Shown here: in pieces, positions 1 to 5,664 of the stretch
How positions within the stretch are numbered: the stretch's first letter is position 1
Layout of the letters: each line of letters starts with the position of its first letter
Origin: Flavobacteriaceae bacterium
GTDB taxonomy: Bacteria; Bacteroidota; Bacteroidia; Flavobacteriales; Flavobacteriaceae
Length of the DNA stretch: 5,718 nucleotides
Reading direction: 5' to 3'
Assembly (NCBI GenBank): GCA_002713705.1
Contig: PAUJ01000015.1
Location: 1-5,718 of the forward strand
Position numbers and translations under genes: made by a program
The notes under the pieces: model-generated
Told to the model about the DNA's origin: nothing
Database searches by the model: none
Seen by the model: the letters and a program-made list of their open reading frames with translations, nothing else

Positions 1-880
1 TCACATAGTGACCTGGCTTATTTGCTATTACTTTTCCCCTTATGCGAGTTCCTATTAATGCAAGATCACCAATAACATCCAATAACTTATGCCTTGCTGC
101 TTCATTAGGGTGATTTAAGGTAAGATTATTTAAAATCCCATTAGGTTTTACAGCTATATCATCTTTGCCAAAAGCAACACGAAGTTTGTCCATTATATCT
201 GGAGATAACTCTTTATCAACATAAACGATTGCATTATTTAAATCGCCTCCTTTAATCAAACCATGATCTAATAACATTTCAATTTCATGTAAAAAACTAA
301 ACGTTCGAGAATCAGAAATTTCTTTTTTAAATTCTGAAATTTTAGTTATGGATGCATTTTGTGTACCTAGTACATTGGTACCAAAATCAACCATTGTAGT
401 CAATTCATATTTGTCTGATGGCATGATCATGATCTCACTACCCGTTTTTTCATCTTTATAGGAGATTATTTCTTTTACTATATATTCTTCTACAAAAGCT
501 TCTTGCTCTATAAAGCCAGCGGTTTCTAATATCTCAATAAAATATTTTGATGAACCATCCATTATTGGAGGTTCCGAAGCATTTAATTCAATAATGCAAT
601 TGTCTATTTCCAAACCTACTAAAGCAGCTAAAACATGTTCTGAAGTATTAATATTGACTCCATTTTTTTCGAGATTTGTACCTCTTTGGGTAGTTACTAC
701 ATAATTGGCATCGGCTTCAATAATTGGTCTCCCCTCTAAATCAATGCGTACAAAAGAATAACCAGAATTCTCTGGCGCGGGTTTAAAAGTCATTGTTACA
801 GATTTACCTGTATGTAAACCTACACCCGATAATGTAACTTCTTTTGCAATTGTTTTCTGTTTAATATCTAGGTTAATCAT
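1..880 (-). CDS. lpxC: UDP-3-O-acyl-N-acetylglucosamine deacetylase LpxC (3' end outside window; probably LpxC-FabZ fusion)
   Basis: Zn-dependent cytoplasmic deacetylase that removes the acetyl group from UDP-3-O-acyl-GlcNAc, the committed step of lipid A synthesis. The first 293 codons are in the window. Key residues are visible: GVGLHTG near 19-25, TSEHVLAAL with Glu81 (general base) and zinc ligand His82, then His264 and Asp268 in HKLLDVIGD, and catalytic His291 in KPGHYV. The His264-to-His291 spacing of 27 equals that of E. coli H238-H265. The stretch from NAIV (216-219) to His264 is about 24 residues longer than in E. coli. The ATG at 878-880 is supported by the conserved N-terminus (KQKTIAKEVTLSGVG). 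It overlaps the lpxD stop by 8 nt, so translational coupling is likely. In Bacteroidota this domain is normally fused to a C-terminal FabZ dehydratase. That part would lie left of position 1 and is inferred, not seen. Confidence 0.96.
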   Translation of the reverse strand, partial: MINLDIKQKTIAKEVTLSGVGLHTGKSVTMTFKPAPENSGYSFVRIDLEGRPIIEADANYVVTTQRGTNLEKNGVNINTSEHVLAALVGLEIDNCIIELNASEPPIMDGSSKYFIEILETAGFIEQEAFVEEYIVKEIISYKDEKTGSEIMIMPSDKYELTTMVDFGTNVLGTQNASITKISEFKKEISDSRTFSFLHEIEMLLDHGLIKGGDLNNAIVYVDKELSPDIMDKLRVAFGKDDIAVKPNGILNNLTLNHPNEAARHKLLDVIGDLALIGTRIRGKVIANKPGHYV

Positions 881-1898
881 TTGTAATATTTTTCTCTATA
901 GTAATAAGTCTATTAATTATTTTAGGCAGATTTTTAAAATGCACATAACTCTTATTATAATCATTATAAGTAAGTGCAGGTGATCCCTGCAATGTTTCAT
1001 TATCCTTTACATTTCTTCCTATTCCACTTTGCGCTTGTATTCTTACATTATTTCCAATGCTAAGGTGCCCTACAATACCAACTTGACCTCCAATCATACA
1101 ATTTTTTCCTATTTTAGTAGATCCTGCAATCCCAGTTTGAGCAGCAATAACAGTGTTTTCTCCAATTTCAACATTATGAGCAATCTGAATTTGATTGTCC
1201 AACTTCACACCTTTCCTAATAATTGTAGACCCTAAAGTTGCTCTGTCTATAGAAGTAGCTGCACCAATATCAACATTATCTTCAATGATTACATTTCCAG
1301 TTTGAGGAACTTTTATAAACTCTCCTTTTTCATTAGGACTAAAGCCAAATCCATCTGCACCAAGAATAGCGCTACTATGAATTACACAATTATTACCTAT
1401 TTGTGTATCCGAATATATTTTTGCTCCAGAAAATAAAGTGACATTATTAGCAATTATAACATTATCACCAATATAAACATTTGGATAAATCTTTACATTA
1501 TCACCTATTTTTACACTATCGCTTATATAAGCAAATGCACCAATATATATATTCTTACCATAATTAGCACTTTCCGAAATAAAAACTGGTTGTTCGATTC
1601 CTGTCTTATTCATCTTTACTTGATTGTAGTATTCTAGTAATTTTGAAAAAGATTTATACGCATCATCAACTCTTATTAAAGTTGTATTTATCCTATTTTC
1701 AGCTTTAAAATTTTTATCTACAATAACAGCAGAGGCCTTAGTAGTGTAAATATATTGTGTATATTTTGGATTGGAGAGAAAACTTAAACTTTCTGGTATT
1801 CCTTCTTCAATTTTTGAAAGTTTAGATACCTCTACTTCAGGATTACCTTCTACTTCACCTTCTAAAATACCTGCGATTTGAGCTGCTGTAAATTTCAA
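873..1898 (-). CDS. lpxD: UDP-3-O-acylglucosamine N-acyltransferase LpxD
   Basis: Transfers an R-3-hydroxyacyl chain from acyl-ACP to the 2-amino group of UDP-3-O-acylglucosamine, the step right after LpxC. The 341 residues match the usual family length. Residues 1-100 form the uridine-binding domain with the diagnostic FLSNPKYTQYIYTTKASAVI stretch at about 40-59. Residues 105-295 are left-handed beta-helix hexapeptide repeats (IGDNVKI, IGNNCVI and similar). His241 in QIAHNVEIG corresponds to the catalytic His of E. coli LpxD, and GADGFGF lies at 180-186. The last 25 residues are the C-terminal helix. The start is TTG at 1896-1898: an in-frame TAA lies two codons upstream, the next in-frame ATG is codon 96, and MKFTAAQIAGILEGEVEG matches the expected N-terminus. 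It is the middle gene of the operon, 55 bp after the HD gene and overlapping lpxC. Confidence 0.97.
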   Translation of the reverse strand: MKFTAAQIAGILEGEVEGNPEVEVSKLSKIEEGIPESLSFLSNPKYTQYIYTTKASAVIVDKNFKAENRINTTLIRVDDAYKSFSKLLEYYNQVKMNKTGIEQPVFISESANYGKNIYIGAFAYISDSVKIGDNVKIYPNVYIGDNVIIANNVTLFSGAKIYSDTQIGNNCVIHSSAILGADGFGFSPNEKGEFIKVPQTGNVIIEDNVDIGAATSIDRATLGSTIIRKGVKLDNQIQIAHNVEIGENTVIAAQTGIAGSTKIGKNCMIGGQVGIVGHLSIGNNVRIQAQSGIGRNVKDNETLQGSPALTYNDYNKSYVHFKNLPKIINRLITIEKNITND

Positions 1899-1931
1899 AA
1901 TTTATTTGTTTTAAGAATATTCATAATCATG

Positions 1932-1939
1932 CAAAAATA
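1932..1939 (-). promoter_or_regulatory. Possible -7 element between the HD gene and lpxD
   Basis: On the minus strand the octamer TATTTTTG, followed by C, fits the Bacteroidota -7 consensus TAnnTTTG. It would start transcription about 30 nt before the lpxD TTG. No TTTG stands at the -33 distance, and poly-A/T runs make chance matches common. At best it is a weak internal promoter giving lpxD-lpxC expression independent of the HD gene. Confidence 0.25.
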
Positions 1940-1953
1940 GAAAAAAAGGTTTA

Positions 1954-3180
1954 TTAATTTGTTTTTGGGAAACACATATAATTTTTAATCACTTTTTTAG
2001 ATAATGCTTTTAAGTTAAACTGATCACTCGCATTTGCAACATCAATCACTTTTCCACTTTTTGTATACAAATTAATTGTCTCTTTTTCCATACTATAAGC
2101 TTGATTAGTGATTTGTCCGGTAAAAACAAAATAGGAAGCTTCGCTTTCATTAATGTTGAATCTTAACATTAAATCTTTTTTTGCATTTTTAATTTTATCT
2201 TTAGAAAATTCTTGATTTTGGATTTCAATTCTCAATAAATCACGATTTAGTAACATTTTTGAAATAGTACTCAACACAAAATCCTCATCAGATTGCCATG
2301 ATTTCATAGCAGATATAATATCATAATCATCCAACTTAGCAAAAAGAGCTAAAGTTTCATTATTAATATTTTCTTTGCTTACCGTTGAGTTTAAAAAATA
2401 ATTTAAGGCAGAGCTTGCTTCTATTTTTATTCCTTCTCTGATAAGTTCTTTTGCTCTTTTTAAGAGTCTAGTAACTAACTGCTCGGCTACAAGACTGGTT
2501 TTGTGTAAATAAACTTGCCAATACATCAACCTTCGTGCAAGAATAAATTTTTCAACTGAATAAATTCCTTTTTCCTCAACTACAATTTTGTCTTCAAAAA
2601 CATTTAACATACTAATTAAACGTTGAGAGTTTATGGATCCTTCAGAAACTCCAGTATAAAAACTATCTCTCTTTAAATAATCCATTCGATCCATATCCAA
2701 TTGCCCAGAAATTAACTGATAAAGGAATTTTCTAGGATATTCATCTTTGAAAATTTGAATAGCAAGTGTTAATTTGTAGTTAAACTCTTTATTTAACACA
2801 TCCATAAAAAGCAGGGAAATAAATTCATGGTCTATGTTCTCAATAATACTATGCTCCATCGCATGCGAAAATGGACCATGCCCTATATCATGAAGTAAAA
2901 TAGCAATATAAAGGGCTTCAGATTCTTCTTCACTAATTTCAATACCTTTAAAGCGTAGTACTTGCACTGCTTTTTGCATTAAATGCATTGCACCTAAAGC
3001 ATGATGAAAACGTGTATGATGAGCTCCAGGATAGACCATGTATGACATGCCCATCTGTGAGATTCTTCGCAATCGCTGAAAATACCTATGCTCAATTAAT
3101 TCGAAAATAAGTGTGCTAGGTATCGTAATAAAACCATAGATTGGATCGTTTATAATTTTGAGTTTGTTTTGCGAATTCAA
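1954..3180 (-). CDS. HD-domain phosphohydrolase, SAMHD1/dGTPase-like (COG1078-type)
   Basis: Metal-dependent phosphohydrolase of the HD superfamily, probably cytoplasmic and probably acting on a nucleotide; the substrate is unknown. Across 408 residues the active-site set is complete: His60 in TRFHHALG, His97-Asp98 in LLHDIGHGPFSHAME, and Asp164 in LDMDRMDYLKRD. These match the H...HD...D metal ligands of SAMHD1, and DIGHGPFSH and DYLKRD are typical of the dNTP triphosphohydrolase-like branch. The N-terminus (KIINDPIYGFITIP) is the family hallmark. The start is TTG at 3178-3180: an in-frame TAA sits two codons upstream and the first internal ATG falls after conserved sequence. It is the first gene of the leftward lipid A operon. 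As I recall, the HD-lpxD-lpxC order is common in Bacteroidota, but the functional link to lipid A is not explained by the sequence. Confidence 0.93.
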   Translation of the reverse strand: MNSQNKLKIINDPIYGFITIPSTLIFELIEHRYFQRLRRISQMGMSYMVYPGAHHTRFHHALGAMHLMQKAVQVLRFKGIEISEEESEALYIAILLHDIGHGPFSHAMEHSIIENIDHEFISLLFMDVLNKEFNYKLTLAIQIFKDEYPRKFLYQLISGQLDMDRMDYLKRDSFYTGVSEGSINSQRLISMLNVFEDKIVVEEKGIYSVEKFILARRLMYWQVYLHKTSLVAEQLVTRLLKRAKELIREGIKIEASSALNYFLNSTVSKENINNETLALFAKLDDYDIISAMKSWQSDEDFVLSTISKMLLNRDLLRIEIQNQEFSKDKIKNAKKDLMLRFNINESEASYFVFTGQITNQAYSMEKETINLYTKSGKVIDVANASDQFNLKALSKKVIKNYMCFPKTN

Positions 3181-3230
3181 TCTTTAAATTTTTTTATTAA
3201 TAAAAAATATTTTAATAGGAACTTCGGAAT

Positions 3231-3238
3231 TATTTTTG
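3231..3238 (+). promoter_or_regulatory. Candidate -7 element for porX
   Basis: TATTTTTG fits TAnnTTTG and is followed by C. It would give a leader of about 50 nt before the porX ATG. Upstream only a T-run (3210-3213) sits at roughly -33 spacing (17 nt) and there is no clear TTTG. This supports the ATG at 3295 as the porX start, because the longer reading from TTG 3169 would begin upstream of the promoter. Confidence 0.4.
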
Positions 3239-3281
3239 CTATACCTATTTATTATCTTTTTTTTAAATTTCAATTAAATAA

Positions 3282-3289
3282 CAAATATA
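3282..3289 (-). promoter_or_regulatory. Candidate -7 element for the HD-lpxD-lpxC operon
   Basis: On the minus strand the octamer TATATTTG fits TAnnTTTG. It sits just outside the porX start codon and would give a leader of about 100 nt before the TTG of the HD gene. The matching -33 region would lie inside the first porX codons, and no clean TTTG is there. If both candidates are used, the two divergent transcripts would overlap within the 114-bp intergenic region. Confidence 0.35.
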
Positions 3290-3294
3290 CATAT

Positions 3295-4845
3295 ATGAGC
3301 GAAATAAAAGTACTTTGGGTTGATGACGAAATAGAATTATTAAAACCACATATCATATTCCTTGAAAAAAAAAATTATAGCGTCACAAAAGCCTTAAGTG
3401 GGATGGAAGCGCTCGAGGAAATTAAAAAACAAAATTTTGATATTGTTTTTTTAGATGAAAACATGCCAGGTCTAACTGGTATTGAAACTTTAGCAGAAAT
3501 AAAAGAATATCAAGCAAATCTTCCTGTTGTTATGATCACAAAGAGTGAAGAAGAGTATATTATGGAAGAAGCCATAGGCTCTAAAATCGCAGATTACCTT
3601 ATTAAGCCTGTGAATCCAAGCCAAATTCTATTAAGTTTAAAAAAGAATTTAGACCATTCCAGGTTGGTCTCGCAAAAAACAACATCTTCATACCAACAAG
3701 AGTTTAGAAAAATAGCAATGGATTTATCCATGATAAACTCTTATGAAGAATGGGTGGAGATGTATCAAAAGCTTGTTTACTGGGAATTAGAGTTAGAAAA
3801 TATTGATGACTCTGGGATGTTTGAAATTTTAGAATCGCAAAAAAATGAAGCTAACATTCAGTTTTGCAAATTCATAGAAAAAAACTATCCAGATTGGTTT
3901 AATGGTAATGAAGATGCTCCAACAATGTCACACACACTATTTAAAAAGAAGGTTTTACCTGTTATTGAAACTCAAAAAACACTATTTGTTGTGATAGACA
4001 ATTTAAGATATGATCAATGGAAAGCATTTGAGCAATTTTTAAATAGTAGTTTCAAAAAAAGTAGTGAAGCGCTTTACTATAGTATTTTACCCACTGCAAC
4101 ACAGTACGCAAGAAATTCAATATTTTCAGGGTTAATGCCAAGTGAAATGGAAAAAAAACATCCTAATTATTGGCTAAATGACACCGATGAAGGAGGAAAA
4201 AACATGTTCGAGAAAGAATTTTTAGAAGCGCAATTAAAAAGGTTAGGTAAAGATTTAAATTGGAGTTATCATAAAATAACAAGCTTAAAACAAGGTAAAA
4301 GATTATCAGCTAATTTTAAATCTCATAAAAACGAGGATTTTATCGCATTGGTTTATAATTTTGTAGATATGCTTTCTCATTCAAAAACTGAAATGGAAGT
4401 AATAAAAGAATTAGCTTCTACAGACAAATCTTATAGATCGTTAACGCAGAGTTGGTTTAAGAATTCACCATTACTTGATATTATTCAACAAGCTTCTAGG
4501 CTTGGATTTAAATTAATTATCACTACAGATCACGGAACAATTAATGTTAAAAACCCAACAAAAGTAATTGGTGACAAGAACATTAGCTCGAATTTAAGGT
4601 ATAAAACAGGAAGAAGTCTATCCTATGAAGAGAAAGATGTTTTAGTATCTAAGAATCCCAAGAACATACTCTTACCCGCCATTAACATGAGTAGTTCATT
4701 TATTTTTGCAAAAGGAGATATGTTCTTTGCCTATCCAAATAGGTACAATCATTTCGTAAGTTATTTTAAAAATACCTACCAACATGGAGGCATATCCATG
4801 GAAGAAGTTTTAATTCCATTTATTGTTTTAGATCCAAAGACCTAG
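3295..4845 (+). CDS. porX: PorX-type response regulator with PglZ (alkaline phosphatase superfamily) domain
   Basis: Two-component response regulator linked in Porphyromonas gingivalis to control of type IX secretion with the kinase PorY. The protein has 516 residues, close to the family length. The receiver domain (about 1-120) has the acidic pocket Asp10-Asp11, phospho-acceptor Asp54 in VFLDENMPG, Thr82 and Lys104 (IKP). A helical linker follows (about 125-220). The PglZ domain (about 225-516) shows likely metal and nucleophile residues: Asp235 (VVIDNLRYDQW), PTAT at 266-269 (probable nucleophile Thr269), Asp358 and His362 (NFVDMLSHS), Asp412-His413 (TTDHGT) and His497 (YQHGGIS). P. gingivalis PorX has been shown to hydrolyse oligonucleotides with this domain, and the residues kept here suggest an active enzyme. 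ATG 3295 gives the standard N-terminus (MSEIKVLWVDDE). A reading from TTG 3169 would add 42 non-conserved residues. The cognate kinase is not in the window. Confidence 0.95.
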   Translation: MSEIKVLWVDDEIELLKPHIIFLEKKNYSVTKALSGMEALEEIKKQNFDIVFLDENMPGLTGIETLAEIKEYQANLPVVMITKSEEEYIMEEAIGSKIADYLIKPVNPSQILLSLKKNLDHSRLVSQKTTSSYQQEFRKIAMDLSMINSYEEWVEMYQKLVYWELELENIDDSGMFEILESQKNEANIQFCKFIEKNYPDWFNGNEDAPTMSHTLFKKKVLPVIETQKTLFVVIDNLRYDQWKAFEQFLNSSFKKSSEALYYSILPTATQYARNSIFSGLMPSEMEKKHPNYWLNDTDEGGKNMFEKEFLEAQLKRLGKDLNWSYHKITSLKQGKRLSANFKSHKNEDFIALVYNFVDMLSHSKTEMEVIKELASTDKSYRSLTQSWFKNSPLLDIIQQASRLGFKLIITTDHGTINVKNPTKVIGDKNISSNLRYKTGRSLSYEEKDVLVSKNPKNILLPAINMSSSFIFAKGDMFFAYPNRYNHFVSYFKNTYQHGGISMEEVLIPFIVLDPKT

Positions 4846-4870
4846 TGTTTGTAGGTCATTTCTTTCTTTT
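4839..4870 (+). terminator. Possible intrinsic terminator at the end of porX
   Basis: GACCTA (4839-4844) and TAGGTC (4852-4857) form a perfect 6-bp stem with a 7-nt loop, followed by a T-rich tract to 4870. The 5' arm contains the last porX codons and the stop codon TAG (4843-4845). The stem is short, so termination may be partial. A new promoter starts right after it, which is consistent with separate transcription of tsaE. Confidence 0.45.
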
Positions 4871-4880
4871 ATACACATTA

Positions 4881-4916
4881 TCGGTATTTTTTGTAAATTG
4901 TCGGTATTTATTTGTA
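4881..4916 (+). repeat. Tandem direct repeat upstream of tsaE
   Basis: TCGGTATTTTTTGTA (4881-4895) and TCGGTATTTATTTGTA (4901-4916) differ by one inserted A and are offset by exactly 20 bp, about two helical turns. The first copy covers the -33 element of the tsaE promoter and the second fills the spacer up to the -7 element. It could be an operator bound by a dimer or simply a local duplication. Confidence 0.7.
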
Positions 4917-4922
4917 TGTTTG
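4890..4922 (+). promoter_or_regulatory. Promoter of tsaE (TTTG-N21-TATGTTTG)
   Basis: TTTG at 4890-4893, a 21-nt spacer and TATGTTTG at 4915-4922 fit the Bacteroidota consensus (TTTG, about 19-21 nt, TAnnTTTG). Transcription would start around 4926-4929, leaving only about 5-11 nt before the tsaE start codons at 4934/4937. Confidence 0.6.
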
Positions 4923-4933
4923 CATAGTTGATT

Positions 4934-5350
4934 ATGATGAAATACAATTTTAATTTACAAGATTTACCGCTAGTTGCGAAAAAGTTGTTAACAGAGGTTC
5001 CAGATAAGATCCTTCTTTTTTATGGAGAAATGGGTGTTGGAAAAACAACATTAATCAAGGAAATTGCAAAACAACTAGGAGTTAAAGGAGTAATTAATAG
5101 CCCGACTTTCGCACTAGTAAACGAATATGAAATTAAAAATGACAAAATTTATCATTTTGATTTTTATAGAATTAATAAAGAAGAAGAAGCAATGGATATA
5201 GGGATTGAGGATTATTTTTTTTCAGACCATTGGTGTTTCATAGAATGGCCTCAAAATATTAGTAGTCTGTTGCCTACAAATAGTGTAAAAATAGAACTAA
5301 CAAAAAATAAAAACGAAAGTAGAACATTAAATATAATGCCAGTGAAATAG
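4934..5350 (+). CDS. tsaE: tRNA threonylcarbamoyladenosine biosynthesis ATPase TsaE
   Basis: P-loop ATPase of the TsaB-TsaD-TsaE complex that completes N6-threonylcarbamoyladenosine (t6A37) on ANN-decoding tRNAs; cytoplasmic. The 137-138 residues are typical for TsaE. Numbered from ATG 4937, Walker A GEMGVGKT lies at 30-37, SPTF at 55-58 (switch region), HFDFYR at 73-78 with conserved Asp75, and Glu103-Trp104 in IEWPQ, matching the conserved D80, E108 and W109 of E. coli TsaE. There are three candidate starts in frame: TTG 4928, ATG 4934 and ATG 4937. The two ATGs are preferred because the TTG lies at or near the predicted transcription start; they differ by one Met. It is transcribed from its own promoter after porX. 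As I recall, flavobacteria often have alanine dehydrogenase next; here small genes follow instead. Confidence 0.95.
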   Translation: MMKYNFNLQDLPLVAKKLLTEVPDKILLFYGEMGVGKTTLIKEIAKQLGVKGVINSPTFALVNEYEIKNDKIYHFDFYRINKEEEAMDIGIEDYFFSDHWCFIEWPQNISSLLPTNSVKIELTKNKNESRTLNIMPVK

Positions 5351-5417
5351 ATTGCAATGATAGATATAGTATTGTATTACGCTTTAAAATTTAGTATCCG
5401 AAAAAGGTGTTTATAAG

Positions 5418-5526
5418 TTTTGTTTTTTTGTGAGAGATTTAACTAACTAATATACGACTATAATAATTTGGATACTTGTGTTTTTCTGTGATAGGTTTGT
5501 AAAATAAATCTCACAAAAAAACAAAA
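5418..5526. repeat. Long A/T-rich inverted repeat around a promoter
   Basis: The left arm (5418-5441) reads TTTTGTTTTTTTGTGAG, then AGATTTA. The right arm (5505-5526) is its reverse complement apart from two bases missing after GTGAG. That gives 22 paired positions, 18 of them contiguous (TTTTGTTTTTTTGTGAGA), around a 63-nt centre. The centre holds the promoter for the small lipoprotein, and the right arm forms almost all of its leader. The remaining part of the gene-free stretch 5351-5529 shows nothing else I can name; there is no tRNA or clear tsaE terminator. Confidence 0.75.
5467..5499 (+). promoter_or_regulatory. Promoter of the small lipoprotein gene (TTTG-N21-TAGGTTTG)
   Basis: TTTG (5467-5470), a 21-nt spacer and TAGGTTTG (5492-5499) match the Bacteroidota promoter pattern with the same spacing as the tsaE promoter. 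Transcription would begin near 5504, giving an A-rich leader of about 26 nt without a Shine-Dalgarno site before ATG 5530, as is usual in this phylum. Confidence 0.6.
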
Positions 5527-5529
5527 ATT

Positions 5530-5664
5530 ATGAAGTTCACAAAATTATTTTTTATAGTTGCAATTCTAGGAGCTGGTTTATTTATTTCTTGTACACCTGA
5601 AAGTATTCAAGATGGACAAAACGAACAGCAGATCGAAAGACCCCGAGTACCAAGACAAGGGTAA
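5530..5664 (+). CDS. Small putative lipoprotein, 44 residues
   Basis: Function unknown. The N-terminus has Lys residues, a hydrophobic stretch (about 6-19) and Cys21 in LFISC, which reads as a lipoprotein signal peptide, although -3 Phe and -2 Ile deviate from the standard lipobox. The mature part would be only about 24 residues, CTPESIQDGQ followed by a charged tail ending RPRVPRQG, with no predicted fold. The CTPE motif just after the lipid-anchored Cys is common in small flavobacterial lipoproteins, by my recollection. A well-matched promoter and A-rich leader precede the ATG, which argues for a real gene. Its last 53 nt overlap the next reading frame. It could also be a leader peptide controlling that frame. 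Confidence 0.65.
   Translation: MKFTKLFFIVAILGAGLFISCTPESIQDGQNEQQIERPRVPRQG

Noticed and set aside
1029..1235. 68-codon open frame on the plus strand inside lpxD
   Set aside because: It lies fully antisense to the conserved hexapeptide-repeat region of lpxD. Its Ser/Asn-rich translation simply mirrors the repeated codons, and it has no promoter or recognisable domain.
3169..3294. 42-residue N-terminal extension of PorX from TTG 3169
   Set aside because: The conserved receiver domain starts at ATG 3295 with a standard PorX N-terminus. The extension would overlap the HD gene start, contain the intergenic promoters, and translate to low-complexity Phe/Asn/Lys sequence.
4928..4933. TTG 4928 as the tsaE start
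   Set aside because: It lies at or next to the predicted transcription start, and two ATG codons follow at once (4934, 4937) at the expected family N-terminus.
5392..5476. AGTATCC (5392-5398) complementary to GGATACT (5470-5476)
   Set aside because: Only 7 bp, far apart and not nested with the larger inverted repeat, so it is likely chance.
5411..5526. Inverted repeat as ends of an insertion sequence or MITE
   Set aside because: The arms enclose only 63 nt, there is no transposase, and I see no convincing target-site duplication. The right arm is better explained as an A-rich leader.
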